Source: an uncultured Bacteroidota bacterium
Lineage (GTDB): Bacteria > Bacteroidota > Bacteroidia > UKL13-3
Direction of reading: 5' to 3'
Length of the DNA stretch: 64,000 bases
Assembly: GCA_903883965.1 (NCBI GenBank)
Contig: CAISCU010000041.1
Coordinates: 36,259 to 100,258, forward strand
This document shows, one piece after another, positions 54,923 to 63,606 of this stretch. The position numbers and the translations under genes were made by a program. The notes beneath the pieces were generated by a model. It was not told the DNA's origin. It saw nothing but the letters and a program-made list of their open reading frames with translations, and ran no database searches. Each line of letters opens with the position of its first letter. Positions within the stretch are counted from its first letter, which is position 1.

Positions 54923-55656
54923 TCCCATTTCTTTTTAAAATCGCCTCTGGCAAAGAATTTTTCGATGAGGCAATACAATAAAATAAAGAAATAACGCGAA
55001 CCCATTTCTCTAATTTTTAACTTGCTCACTCCAAATTTTCTATTGCGCCAACTGTTTGGAACCACAGCATACGTATACCCGCGAACAATTGCTTTTAGGG
55101 GCATTTCAAGCGTTAAGTTAAAATGTGGCGACAACAATGGTTGAATGCCTTCTATGGTTTCTTTTCTATACAGTTTAAATGCATTGGTACAATCGTTGTA
55201 ACGAATGCCAAACAGCAACCTTACCATGTTATTGACCAATCTGTTTAAAAAAAGCTTGTGCTTGGGATAATCATAAACTGCTCCACCCTTACTCCAACGA
55301 CTGCCAAAAACACAATCAAAACCTTCCTGCATTTTTTGGTAATATTTTACCAAATCGGCTGGGTCGTCAGACAAATCGGCCATCATAATGGCAACACAAT
55401 CACCTGTAAAATGGTTCAGGCCTTTTCGAATGGCATAGCCAAATCCATTGGGGCCAGTATTGGTAACAAAATTCAATGATTTGATTTCAGATTGCAGAGC
55501 TTCTAATACTTGCAAAGTATTGTCTTTAGAATTGTCATTCACTACAACAATTTCATGTTCAATTTGGTGTTGCTCAAGGCAAGCATGCAAAGCCGTTAAG
55601 GTTTCTGTTATAGATTCGGCTTCGTTGTAAGCAGGAATAACAATACTGAGTTTCAT
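54919..55656 (-). CDS. Family 2 glycosyltransferase (polyprenol-phosphate mannosyltransferase-like)
   Basis: A 245-residue GT-A glycosyltransferase. The nucleotide-binding start SIVIPAYNEAESITETL is at residues 4-20, VVNDNSKDNT near residue 38 and MADLSDDPADLVKYY near residue 96 supplies the metal-binding acidic residues. GSRWSKGG and the C-terminal WRNRKFGVSKLKIREMG match dolichol-phosphate mannosyl/glucosyltransferases. No C-terminal membrane helices follow. It probably makes a lipid-linked sugar; the sugar is unknown. Confidence 0.85.
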   Translation of the reverse strand: MKLSIVIPAYNEAESITETLTALHACLEQHQIEHEIVVVNDNSKDNTLQVLEALQSEIKSLNFVTNTGPNGFGYAIRKGLNHFTGDCVAIMMADLSDDPADLVKYYQKMQEGFDCVFGSRWSKGGAVYDYPKHKLFLNRLVNNMVRLLFGIRYNDCTNAFKLYRKETIEGIQPLLSPHFNLTLEMPLKAIVRGYTYAVVPNSWRNRKFGVSKLKIREMGSRYFFILLYCLIEKFFARGDFKKKWD

Positions 55657-55683
55657 TGCTGAAAAATAAGCGCTGGGTTTGAA

Positions 55684-56499
55684 TTAGCCAAATTGCTGCC
55701 ACAAGAGCCTCAATAAAACTAACAAAACAAATAAGGCAAAAACCAACCTGATGGTTTTAGAACTGAATTTTTGAGCAGTACTCACCCCTATTGGAGCAAA
55801 TAAAAATGTAGCTACAATCATGGGCAAAACAACAGGCAAAACAATCAATCCAAATTGCCCCTGAACCACCACTTGCACTTCTACACCAAAAACATTGTAA
55901 ATGCCAATACTCAATGCAAAAAGTGGAATTACTCCATTGGAGATGGCGCTGGCTTTTTTAATGGGTTGTTTGAGCCAATCTGTAAACAATGGGGTCATGA
56001 CAATGCCACCTCCCAATCCTGAAAATGCTGTTATTAAACCAGCAAAAACTCCTACACCCATGTACTTAGTTGCTCCTGCTTCCGCATGCGATTCAGTGAT
56101 TCTAGATGGCAGCAACATTTTTAGTACTATCAATAACAACATGCTTGCAAATACCATATTGAATAATGATTTGCTATACCAAGTTCCTGTTTGAATGAAA
56201 TAAGTAAACGTAAGCGCAACTAAAATACCAGGCAATGCTGTCCAAACAATTTGTCTTGGAAAAAAATTACCCAACTTGTATTGTTTGTAAGATGCCACTG
56301 TGCCCGAAAAAATAATGGTAAACAAAGAATTGGCTAAAATGGCTTTCACCAATTGTTCGTTTTGCATGCCCGCCTTGTGTAAAAAATAGTCGAGCACAGG
56401 AATGTAAATGATACCGCCACCTACACCTAAAAAACCAGCCATAAATGCACCAGCAGCTCCAAAAACAGTCAGTAATATATAATCTGTTAATTCAAGCAT
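55684..56499 (-). CDS. TauE/SafE family sulfite exporter-like permease
   Basis: A 271-residue inner-membrane protein with about eight hydrophobic helices. Two inverted half-repeats each carry the family motif: GFLGVGGGIIYIPVL near residue 22 and FSGLGGGIVMTPLF near residue 158. Relatives export sulfite, sulfoacetate or similar organosulfur anions; the actual substrate is unknown. It lies 2 bases downstream of the ctpA-like gene on the same strand. Confidence 0.88.
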   Translation of the reverse strand: MLELTDYILLTVFGAAGAFMAGFLGVGGGIIYIPVLDYFLHKAGMQNEQLVKAILANSLFTIIFSGTVASYKQYKLGNFFPRQIVWTALPGILVALTFTYFIQTGTWYSKSLFNMVFASMLLLIVLKMLLPSRITESHAEAGATKYMGVGVFAGLITAFSGLGGGIVMTPLFTDWLKQPIKKASAISNGVIPLFALSIGIYNVFGVEVQVVVQGQFGLIVLPVVLPMIVATFLFAPIGVSTAQKFSSKTIRLVFALFVLLVLLRLLWQQFG

Positions 56500-56501
56500 A
56501 T

Positions 56502-58151
56502 TTATTTTTTAACAGCTAAAATGTCCTGCATTTGCTGAGGGTTTGCAAACAATTTTAAAGCTTCTTGAATTTCGGTATCGAACTGAAAAGAAGCCTCTGT
56601 TCTGCCATTTTGAAAATAGTAACGTTTCACAATTTCTTCAGTTAGCAATGCAGCAATTTCTGATTTGTTTTGTGCCAATTCTTGCGATTTGTTTTGTGCC
56701 AATTGCTTTTTAATTTGTTCGTATGCTGTTTGAACTGCATCAAAATATTTTTCTTCTACTGCTTTCTTTTTAAAATTTTCTAACTCTTGTTCCGATTGAG
56801 AAACAAATTGAAAGTCATTTTCTAATACATATTTTTTAAACTGTTCATACAATTCATTGCTGATTTTAAAATTTTGGGCATCAGTTGGCAAGTTTGCATG
56901 TTGCTGTCGGTATGAAGTGGCAAAATCAAAAATCACAAATTGTGAAATCAGTGTTTGAGTAAACAACGACAAAGGAGGCAATGGCGTTACCAAATCGGGT
57001 TCAACACCACCACCATCTAAAACGGTTCTGCCATTTTTTGTTTTGAATGCTTTTTTAATTGAATCAGGAACAGCACCTACACTGCCATCATCGTTTCTGT
57101 GCGAATAATCTAAGGCTTGAATGCACCTGCCACTTGGCGTATAATATTTGGCAGTTGTAATTTTAATTTGGGTATTGTATTGCAATGCGCGTGTAGATTG
57201 AACCAAGCCTTTTCCAAATGTGCGTTGTCCAACCACTACACCTCGGTCTAAATCTTGAATGGTTCCTGAAACAATTTCTGAAGCCGATGCTGAACCTTTG
57301 TTGGTTAATACTACCAATGGAATGTCTAAATCGGTTGCTGCATGACTGGTTGTATAGGCTTTGTTCCATTCTGCTGTTTTGCCTTTAGTAGTTACAACCA
57401 ATTGCCCCTTGGGTACAAATAAATTGACAATATTGATGGCTTCGTTGAGTAATCCACCTGGATTGCCGCGTACATCTAAAATCAATTGGCTGATGTTTTT
57501 GGTTTTTAAATCAATGAGGGCTTTTCTAACATCTTCACCCGCATCGTTTGTAAATGAACTCAATTTGATATAGCCCGTTGTTGAATTAATGAGCCCGTAA
57601 TAAGGCACATTCTTGAGTTTAATTTCTTCGCGGGTTACAGGAATTTCGAGGGTTTCATTGCCCCGTTTGATGCTTAATTTAACAACAGTACCTGCCTGGC
57701 CTTTGAGCAATTTGCTCATATCTGAAGTACTTTTTCCTTTGGCCGATTTGCCATCTACAGATAAAATAATATCTCCCGCACGCAAATCAGCTTTTTGAGC
57801 AGCATAGCCTTCATAAGGGTCGGCAATCATTACATAATCATTTCTTTGCACCACTTGTGCACCAACACCTCCATACTGCCCAGTCATTTGAAACCTGAAG
57901 TCTTCTGCTTCTGCCTCTGAAATAAAAACAGTATATGGATCCAATGATTTGAGCATTTCATCAATGGCCTTTTTATTGAGTTTACCAGCATCAATATCAT
58001 CTACATAATAGCTATTGATTTCTCGAACTACTGAAGCATACAAGTCTAAGTTTTTTGCAATTTCAAAATACTTATCTGCAAATTTGAATGAGAGCAATGA
58101 GCCCATTGCTGTTATAACAACAATAACAATCCAATTCTTTTTCCAATTCAT
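56502..58151 (-). CDS. C-terminal processing protease (S41, CtpA/Prc family)
   Basis: A 549-residue periplasmic serine protease. It has an N-terminal anchor (about 6-25) and a PDZ domain at about 85-170 (YGGVGAQVVQRNDYVMIADP then LRAGDIILSVDGK). In the S41 catalytic core the Ser lies in NKGSASASEI (about residue 290) and the Lys in RTFGKG (about residue 315). The C-terminal helical tail contains a tandem 8-residue repeat (SQELAQNK/AQLAQNK-like) encoded by two 19-base copies in 24-base register at 56662-56704. It processes or degrades envelope proteins. It is the first gene of a unit with the TauE-like permease. Confidence 0.93.
   Translation of the reverse strand: MNWKKNWIVIVVITAMGSLLSFKFADKYFEIAKNLDLYASVVREINSYYVDDIDAGKLNKKAIDEMLKSLDPYTVFISEAEAEDFRFQMTGQYGGVGAQVVQRNDYVMIADPYEGYAAQKADLRAGDIILSVDGKSAKGKSTSDMSKLLKGQAGTVVKLSIKRGNETLEIPVTREEIKLKNVPYYGLINSTTGYIKLSSFTNDAGEDVRKALIDLKTKNISQLILDVRGNPGGLLNEAINIVNLFVPKGQLVVTTKGKTAEWNKAYTTSHAATDLDIPLVVLTNKGSASASEIVSGTIQDLDRGVVVGQRTFGKGLVQSTRALQYNTQIKITTAKYYTPSGRCIQALDYSHRNDDGSVGAVPDSIKKAFKTKNGRTVLDGGGVEPDLVTPLPPLSLFTQTLISQFVIFDFATSYRQQHANLPTDAQNFKISNELYEQFKKYVLENDFQFVSQSEQELENFKKKAVEEKYFDAVQTAYEQIKKQLAQNKSQELAQNKSEIAALLTEEIVKRYYFQNGRTEASFQFDTEIQEALKLFANPQQMQDILAVKK
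56662..56704. repeat. 24-base tandem repeat inside ctpA
   Basis: GATTTGTTTTGTGCCAATT occurs at 56662-56680 and again at 56686-56704, a period of 24 bases (8 codons), keeping frame. It encodes a duplicated AQNKS-type motif in the C-terminal tail. Confidence 0.8.
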
Positions 58152-58405
58152 TGTACCAAAAATAAGCGCTGTGTCTTATACAAACAATTTAATTGCTGTT
58201 TTATTGTGCCCAATATAAAAGTTTTGTGATGTAGAAATTAGGATCGTCAATGCCTTTACCACAAGAAGTTAAAATTAATGCCTACCTTTGAATATTGGTT
58301 GTAGTTTTAAATTTAAAAATAAGCAACTACCAAACACAGCACTTGCATTCAACAGACCATGAATTGAGCCGCTTTTTTATCATTAGGTCTTGAACAGAAC
58401 TACAC

Positions 58406-59758
58406 ATGTTATTTGAAGAATTAAACATCATTGAGCCCATTCTGAAGGCTATAAAAGCAGAAGGTTACACCCAACCCACTCCCATTCAATCACAAGCCAT
58501 TCCAATTGTACTTTCAAAAAGAGATTTATTGGCTTGCGCACAAACAGGAACCGGAAAAACAGCCGCATTTTCAGTACCCATTTTACAATTATTGCACACA
58601 GCTCCGGTTCAAAGTCATTCACACAAAACACCCATCCGTTGTTTGATTTTAACCCCAACACGTGAATTGGCCATTCAAATTGGCGAAAGCATAGACCAAT
58701 ATGGCAAACATACCAGCATACGCAATACCGTTATTTTTGGAGGTGTAAACCAAACATCACAAGTGCATGCTTTGCAAAAAGGCGTTTCTATATTGGTTGC
58801 TACACCAGGCCGTTTGTTAGATTTAATGAACCAAGGTTACATTGATTTAAAGCAACTGCAATTTTTTGTATTAGACGAAGCAGACCGCATGTTGGACATG
58901 GGTTTTGTACATGATGTTAAAAAAGTCATTGCCAAATTACCTGCTAAAAGACAATCCTTGTTTTTTTCGGCAACCATGCCACCTGTTATACAACAATTGG
59001 CCAATCAAATTTTAAGCAACCCGCTAAAAGTTGAAGTTACACCTGTATCAAGTACTGCTGCAACTATTCAACAAGCAGTATATTTTGTAGAAAAAGCCGA
59101 CAAAAGAAAACTGTTATTGACTGTACTTCAAAATGCAGAAATAGAAAGGGTATTGGTTTTTACAAGAACCAAACATGGAGCCGATAGGGTTGCCAAAGAT
59201 TTGGTTAAATCAGGCATTCCTGCTCAGGCCATACATGGCAACAAATCTCAGAATGCACGTCAAACCGCCCTCAATAATTTCAAACTCAAACAAACCAGGG
59301 TATTGGTTGCTACCGATATTGCTGCCCGTGGAATTGACATTGAAGAATTAACCTATGTGATTAATTTTGAATTGCCCAATATACCTGAATCGTATGTACA
59401 TCGCATAGGCCGTTCAGGCAGAGCAGGAGCTGCAGGTAATGCCATCTCTTTTTGTGATACTGAAGAAAGAGCCTACCTCAAAGACATTCAAAAACTCATT
59501 GGTTTGCAAATACCTGTTTTAGAAACGCCAGCGTTTGAAAAGGACAAGAACAAGCCGCAAACAACCACAAATACTGCACCTAAAAATGCAGGTTCAAAAC
59601 TCAATAATAACCGCAAGCCCAAACCTACAAATACCAGAGGCTCCAATGCAAACAGCAATCCAAGCCCTAGGCGTTCTGGAGGTTCAGGCCAATCACAAGC
59701 TGCAAACGAACAACAAGGCAAGTCTAAAAAACCTTGGTATAAAAGCCGTAAGAAATAA
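58406..59758 (+). CDS. DEAD-box RNA helicase (RhlE-like)
   Basis: A 450-residue RNA helicase. The ordered motifs are Q-motif [26 protein letters not shown] (near 46), Ia PTRELAIQI, Ib [32 protein letters not shown] and [12 protein letters not shown]. After residue about 375 comes a tail rich in Asn, Pro, Lys and Gly ([20 protein letters not shown]) that probably binds RNA. It is a single gene, with a leader of at least 100 bases after a TACCTTTG box near 58283, although no -33 box was found. RhlE-type enzymes often help ribosome assembly in the cold. Confidence 0.92.
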   Translation: MLFEELNIIEPILKAIKAEGYTQPTPIQSQAIPIVLSKRDLLACAQTGTGKTAAFSVPILQLLHTAPVQSHSHKTPIRCLILTPTRELAIQIGESIDQYGKHTSIRNTVIFGGVNQTSQVHALQKGVSILVATPGRLLDLMNQGYIDLKQLQFFVLDEADRMLDMGFVHDVKKVIAKLPAKRQSLFFSATMPPVIQQLANQILSNPLKVEVTPVSSTAATIQQAVYFVEKADKRKLLLTVLQNAEIERVLVFTRTKHGADRVAKDLVKSGIPAQAIHGNKSQNARQTALNNFKLKQTRVLVATDIAARGIDIEELTYVINFELPNIPESYVHRIGRSGRAGAAGNAISFCDTEERAYLKDIQKLIGLQIPVLETPAFEKDKNKPQTTTNTAPKNAGSKLNNNRKPKPTNTRGSNANSNPSPRRSGGSGQSQAANEQQGKSKKPWYKSRKK

Positions 59759-59860
59759 GGTGGAAATGAAGTTAGAACCTAGTTATGAGTAATGAAGTAA
59801 AGTCACATTTAAAATTCAATTAACGCCTTGATTTAATTGTATTTTTTTGTATATTTAAAA

Positions 59861-60391
59861 ATGGGTAAGACTGAAAAATATCATTTAGAAATCCAAATAG
59901 ACAAGCTAACAAACAGTATTGAAAACACTATATCAGGTGACAGTTTCCCAACAGATGTTACTATAGTTAAAAAACCTGACTTAAAAACTGTTGATGAAAT
60001 ACATGGTTGGAATTTTGATTGGCACACCGAATTAAAACTTAAAGACAGAAATGTATATAAACTTACTATTAGAAACAATCCCAACATTATACAGGGGCTT
60101 GCTAGCATAAGCGACTATACAGACCATTTTCATTTACACTTAGTAGAATCAGCTCCTTTCAACTTAGGACGTAAAAAATTATATCAAGGTGTTCCAGGCA
60201 ATTTAGTAGCTTATGCATGCAAATTATCTTGGGACAATGGCAATCAAGGCATTATTGCTTTTCAAGCTAAAACAAGACTGATTACGCACTACGAATCGAC
60301 ACTTGGAGCGGTACATATAGGTGGACAGAAAATGATTATTTTTCCAAAACAAGCTTTATCATTAATTAATAAATATTATCCAGACTTATAA
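59861..60391 (+). CDS. GNAT-like protein of a two-gene cassette, candidate toxin
   Basis: A 176-residue protein. The N-terminal half is unassigned. The C-terminal half (about 95-176) has the order of an acetyltransferase: HFHLHLVESAPFN, an acyl-CoA-loop-like GVPGNLVAYACKLSWDNG, IIAFQAKTRLITHYESTLGA and a final IIFPKQALSLINKYY. I recall the same block, followed by a tiny downstream gene, in many Bacteroidota genomes, usually labelled hypothetical; I cannot verify that here. The ATG at 59861 is used rather than an in-frame TTG at 59837. The stop overlaps the next ATG by one base, so the two are translationally coupled. Function, acyl donor and target are unknown. Confidence 0.55.
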   Translation: MGKTEKYHLEIQIDKLTNSIENTISGDSFPTDVTIVKKPDLKTVDEIHGWNFDWHTELKLKDRNVYKLTIRNNPNIIQGLASISDYTDHFHLHLVESAPFNLGRKKLYQGVPGNLVAYACKLSWDNGNQGIIAFQAKTRLITHYESTLGAVHIGGQKMIIFPKQALSLINKYYPDL

Positions 60392-60558
60392 TGGGACACA
60401 TTAAAGAACCAATAGGTGTTGACTTGGTAGTTGGCCCTTCAAAACTGACTAAAGAGGATCTCAAAGTGATTAGTGAGATTATTGCTAAATTTAAAAAGAC
60501 TGGTAAGACTCCTAAATCTAAATCGACTGATCAGGCGAAGAAGAAACACTTCGCATAA
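60391..60558 (+). CDS. 55-residue partner of the GNAT-like protein, candidate antitoxin
   Basis: Begins MGHIKEPIGVDLVVGPSKLT, then a predicted helix (KEDLKVISEIIAKFKK) and a Lys-rich, disordered-looking tail (KTPKSKSTDQAKKK). The pattern EPxGVDxVVGPSKLTxED is, from memory, shared by small proteins that always follow the GNAT-like gene. Its start overlaps the upstream stop by one base (TAATG). Small size, coupling and accessory location fit an antitoxin or a small binding partner; no experiment is implied. Confidence 0.6.
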   Translation: MGHIKEPIGVDLVVGPSKLTKEDLKVISEIIAKFKKTGKTPKSKSTDQAKKKHFA

Positions 60559-60659
60559 CACTGATTTGGCATCAGTTTTACTTTTGATCTATTTCAGCTG
60601 GTACTTTATTAAAAAAGTGCTTCCTAAAAAATTTGGCTTTATGCAATTACCTTTGTCAA

Positions 60660-61091
60660 ATGGAAATCATACAAGACAAAAACCAATACAACTCAGCAAA
60701 CAATGAACAACAGCAACCATTGGTTCCTTTGTATTCGAGTTGGAGCATGGTGGTATTTTCTATCTTTTTTTCGAGTTTGTTTGGGGCTTATTTGTTAAGA
60801 GCCAATTTAATAGCAGTAGGCAATAAATCAGCTGCCAACAGCTTGAGTATTTTTGCAGTACTTTATTTTATTGCAACGGTTGTCATTGCCATGATTCCGA
60901 ACCCTCCTATTCCTATTCTAAGTTTTGTCATGAACTGGATTGGAGGCAATATTTTGGCCTATCATTTTTTCAAACAACTCATTCCAGATCATGCACAACA
61001 CCCCAGAAAACCTATCTGGAAAGTACTGCTTGGCAGCTTGCTCATAAGTTTGGTATTGTTAGGATTGTTGTTTTTAAAATTAGGATTTTAA
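60660..61091 (+). CDS. Small membrane protein of unknown function
   Basis: A 143-residue protein with a soluble polar N-terminus (MEIIQDKNQYNSANNEQQQP), then three hydrophobic segments (about 30-50, 62-85, 90-105) and a fourth near the C-terminus (LLGSLLISLVLLGLLFLKL). No family is recognised. The ATG at 60660 is preferred over an upstream in-frame start at 60633. It lies between the GNAT-like cassette and the first dispersed repeat. Confidence 0.6.
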   Translation: MEIIQDKNQYNSANNEQQQPLVPLYSSWSMVVFSIFFSSLFGAYLLRANLIAVGNKSAANSLSIFAVLYFIATVVIAMIPNPPIPILSFVMNWIGGNILAYHFFKQLIPDHAQHPRKPIWKVLLGSLLISLVLLGLLFLKLGF

Positions 61092-61097
61092 TGGTTA

Positions 61098-61190
61098 TGC
61101 TTCCGCTCCAAGTAGTTTGCTCCGACTCTGTTCAGCAAATGGTGATTAGTCGCTTTCAAATTTTAGAAGCGTTGAGCGGAGTAGAAATGA
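61098..61190 (+). repeat. Dispersed repeat, copy A
   Basis: A 93-base intergenic sequence that aligns without gaps to copy B at 63728-63820, with about 18 mismatches (roughly 80% identical). It starts TGCTTCCGCTC and contains TCAGCAAA, GTGATTAGT and GTTGAGCGGAGT. The TCCGACT...CAGC and GTTGAGCGGAGT parts are nearly complementary, so it could fold into a hairpin. It contains no gene. Confidence 0.75.
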
Positions 61191-61254
61191 TAATGTTTCA
61201 AAAATTCAATGCTTTTCTCAAACCGTAGTAGTTGAATTTTACTAGCACTAAAAT

Positions 61255-61587
61255 TTACTGAACAAGTCTTTCAATTTCAGATTTGAGCGGTTTTATATGT
61301 TTGCTTAAAATTACCCAAATTATTGAATTGTCAATGCTATCGTAGGCATGAACCAATCTATTTCTAAAAGCTACAATTTGTTTGTCATTTTCAATTTGAA
61401 CTGTTAATTCATTTTTTCTGAATTGATTTAATGCCTCTCCAATGATTGCAAGCTGTCTTTCAACTGCACTTTGTGTTTTACGATCTTGCTCGTACATTTT
61501 AAAATCAGCAATCTCCTTGGTAAAATCTTCAATTAAATTGATTGCCATCAAAATATCAGAAAGATACTTTAAGCCCTTTTCCGTCAT
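61255..61587 (-). CDS. hepT: HepT-like HEPN ribonuclease toxin
   Basis: A 110-residue helical HEPN-domain protein (formerly DUF86). The RNase/AMPylation motif R-x4-H-x-Y is intact as Arg75, His80, Tyr82 in FRNRLVHAY. In the known type VII systems MntA adds AMP to this Tyr and silences the toxin. Its start lies inside the upstream mntA gene (32-base overlap). A later in-frame ATG at 61548 would remove the overlap but cut the first conserved helix, so the longer form is favoured. Confidence 0.88.
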   Translation of the reverse strand: MTEKGLKYLSDILMAINLIEDFTKEIADFKMYEQDRKTQSAVERQLAIIGEALNQFRKNELTVQIENDKQIVAFRNRLVHAYDSIDNSIIWVILSKHIKPLKSEIERLVQ

Positions 61588-61891
61588 AAACTAATATTTT
61601 AGTAGAATCAATGTTCTTTTTCAGTATTGGATTTTTTATAGATGTTGAAGTCAGCAAATCAACTTTTCTTTGAAAAAAGTTTTCAAATTTATCCCATAAA
61701 TCAATTAAATTCTGACCTCTTTGTATTGGGTCTTCCGTATCTAATTCTATCAATAAATCTATATCACTTGAGTCTTCATTAAAGTTATCGTGAATAGATG
61801 AACCAAAAGCATACAAAAATTTCACATCATGACTTTTGCATAATGAAGTAAATTCCTCTGGTCTCACTTTTATTGAATCTTTCAAATTCAT
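61556..61891 (-). CDS. mntA: MntA-like nucleotidyltransferase antitoxin
   Basis: A 111-residue minimal nucleotidyltransferase. The catalytic pattern GS...DID is seen at Gly30-Ser31 and Asp43-Ile-Asp45 in FGSSIHDNFNEDSSDIDLL. The spacing between GS and the first Asp is 11 residues, one more than the usual ten. It precedes hepT on the same strand, as in most MntA/HepT pairs, and overlaps it by 32 bases. Confidence 0.88.
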   Translation of the reverse strand: MNLKDSIKVRPEEFTSLCKSHDVKFLYAFGSSIHDNFNEDSSDIDLLIELDTEDPIQRGQNLIDLWDKFENFFQRKVDLLTSTSIKNPILKKNIDSTKILVYDGKGLKVSF

Positions 61892-61913
61892 AAGGCTAAG
61901 ATACTATTATATC

Positions 61914-62084
61914 ATGAAAGAGAAAAAAGCTTTAGTTAAACAACAATTATACGAGTTGATAAAATTAGTTTTGTATCTGCTCAACTCTACAAACATAGAA
62001 CTGTGGGTGGCTGATTGGCAGCCGAAACCTAATTGTATTTTAGATAATTCTTTTCTGAATATTCGCTTGCAAGTGGTTGTTTGA
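61914..62084 (+). CDS. Possible 56-residue ORF, doubtful
   Basis: An ATG divergent from mntA by 22 bases opens a reading frame starting MKEKKALVKQQLYELIKLVL, mostly helical. The stop falls inside the first copy of the 28-base direct repeat, so the frame may be the remnant of a gene cut by the repeat. There is no family match and no clear promoter. Confidence 0.2.
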   Translation: MKEKKALVKQQLYELIKLVLYLLNSTNIELWVADWQPKPNCILDNSFLNIRLQVVV

Positions 62085-62102
62085 TGCTACCTTTTTTCTT
62101 GA
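62075..62102 (+). repeat. 28-base direct repeat, copy 1
   Basis: Identical to 62438-62465. The core is TTTGATGCTACC followed by a T-run and CTTGA. Here it continues into AAAAAAGGT, so the T-run can pair with the A-run to form a hairpin (62089-62112). Confidence 0.85.
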
Positions 62103-62372
62103 TAAAAAAGGTGCCCAAAAAATCAAGACCCGCGCCAATCGGCTTAAAATGCATCTTCGTCCTTGTTTTAAGCGCGAATAAGACACCAATTCAATTTTTA
62201 TTTAAATAATTTGTATCTCATACTTGCTGTCGAATTCGCTTACACAAACCTCCACACAACAAGCACTCTGGCATTTTGTGCGCCGCTTGTCAATGGTCGG
62301 TGCTTCCGAACATTTTTTAATTAAAGAATGAAATTGGATATAGTCTTGTGTGAATGCTCGCTTGCGATTTGT

Positions 62373-62410
62373 AGGACCGTTGAGCGGAGCCGAAGCCATG
62401 TTGTATTGTA
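62373..62410 (+). repeat. Dispersed repeat, partial copy C
   Basis: A 38-base stretch beginning AGGACCGTTGAGCGGAG that matches the right end of copy B (63795-63832), including the shared ending TGTATTGTA. Preceded by GAATGCTCGCTT, a string also found just downstream of copy B at about 63850. Confidence 0.7.
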
Positions 62411-62437
62411 TCCACTCCTGTTACTTCGTGCGTGAAA

Positions 62438-62465
62438 GGTTGTTTGATGCTACCTTTTTTCTTGA
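62438..62465 (+). repeat. 28-base direct repeat, copy 2
   Basis: Perfect second copy of 62075-62102, in the same orientation, 363 bases further on. It lies 26 bases before the end of the Fic gene. Confidence 0.85.
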
Positions 62466-62490
62466 GGGAATTTTGCAAAAATCAAATGAG

Positions 62491-63606
62491 TTAATTCTTT
62501 TTCAATTCGTAATTGGTGCTTCGGCCTCCGCTGGGTTCTTTTTGTAAGATGTTTTTCTGCATCAAATCTTGAATATCTCTGAGAGCAGTATCTTGAGAGC
62601 ACTTACAAATTTTAGCCCATTTGGAGCTGGTAAGCTTGCCAGTAAATCCATCAAACAATTGGTTCAATACTTTTTGTTGACGAGGATTAAAAATTGTTTT
62701 GGCATGATGGTTCCAGAAAGCAGATTTAAACAATATACTTGACAATGCTTCATTAGATGATTCAAGTGCCTTCTCCAAACATTTTAAAAACCACATCAGC
62801 CAGCTTGTAATATCCGAATTGCCTTTTTGTGCTTTCTCTAACTGCAAATAGTATTCTTTTCTATCTAGTTTAATTTGTGAAGACATGCTGTAAAAACGCT
62901 TTTTACTGTTATCAGAACGGGCAAGTAGCATTTCTGTGATGGCCCTTGTAATTCTTCCATTTCCATCTTCAAATGGGTGAATAGTCACAAACCAAAAATG
63001 TGCAATGGCTGCTTTTAATACTGGGTCTATTTTAGGTTCACTGTTTACCCACATAAAAAACTTTTTCATTTCAGCAGGTATTTTGGCTGAATCTGGAGCT
63101 TGAAAATGTACCTTTTCTTTTCCCATTGCTCCTGAAACAACTTGCATAGGCCCCGTTGAATCATCGCGCCAATTAGCTACCGCTATCTTATACTGGTTGC
63201 TCCAACCTGTTGGAAATAGAGCGGCATGCCATCCATACAAACGCTCTTTTGTAATGGCCAATTGATAGTTTTGAGTGGCATTTAACATCATCTCAACTAT
63301 ACCATCAATATGTCTTTCGGATGCTTTTGCACCCGCAATTGCAATACCCAATCTTTTTGCAAGGGATGAACGCACCTGTTCCAAGTCAAGCAACTCGCCT
63401 TCTATTTCTGATGATTTTACAATCTCTGATGTTAGGGTATTCAAGAGCGCTTCGTCTTGTAAATCAAAGCCCAAAGATTCCATTTTACCCATCAACTTTC
63501 CCTGCAAATACTTAGTTTTAGCCAATTGCAAGGACACAGCTGTTTCATCCCAATAAAAATGAGTCCAATCTTTGTGTTCATGAATGTATAGGCCTATTCT
63601 CCGCAT
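62491..63606 (-). CDS. Fic family protein (DUF4172 type, self-inhibited class II)
   Basis: A 371-residue protein likely to transfer AMP (or remove it) from protein side chains. Residues 1-80 match the DUF4172 N-terminal region. The inhibitory helix motif S-x3-E-G is intact in SSEIEGE (Ser65, Glu69, Gly70), and the catalytic HPFEDGNGRITR spans residues 210-221 with His210. The last 55 residues form a winged-helix segment (SSKWAKICKCSQDTALRDI) that could bind DNA. The ATG at 63606 is preferred because the longer frame begins with a TTG and adds atypical residues. The start lies inside a repeated TGCGGAGAAT motif, so the protein may regulate itself. Confidence 0.92.
   Translation of the reverse strand: MRRIGLYIHEHKDWTHFYWDETAVSLQLAKTKYLQGKLMGKMESLGFDLQDEALLNTLTSEIVKSSEIEGELLDLEQVRSSLAKRLGIAIAGAKASERHIDGIVEMMLNATQNYQLAITKERLYGWHAALFPTGWSNQYKIAVANWRDDSTGPMQVVSGAMGKEKVHFQAPDSAKIPAEMKKFFMWVNSEPKIDPVLKAAIAHFWFVTIHPFEDGNGRITRAITEMLLARSDNSKKRFYSMSSQIKLDRKEYYLQLEKAQKGNSDITSWLMWFLKCLEKALESSNEALSSILFKSAFWNHHAKTIFNPRQQKVLNQLFDGFTGKLTSSKWAKICKCSQDTALRDIQDLMQKNILQKEPSGGRSTNYELKKN

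Larger units (their letters stand above)
62085..62490. other. 406-base repeat-bearing region without genes
   Basis: Holds the 28-base direct repeat copies at 62075-62102 and 62438-62465, the partial dispersed repeat C at 62373-62410 and AT-rich filler. Short open frames crossing the repeats look accidental. Confidence 0.6.

Noticed and set aside
60473..60706. 77-residue open frame rich in Leu and Arg
   Set aside because: It overlaps the 55-residue partner gene in another frame, and its Arg/Leu repeats follow from the Lys codons of that gene.
62202..62547. Short frames on both strands in the repeat region
   Set aside because: They run across dispersed and direct repeats, have no family features or promoter, and their frames are not supported by codon pattern.
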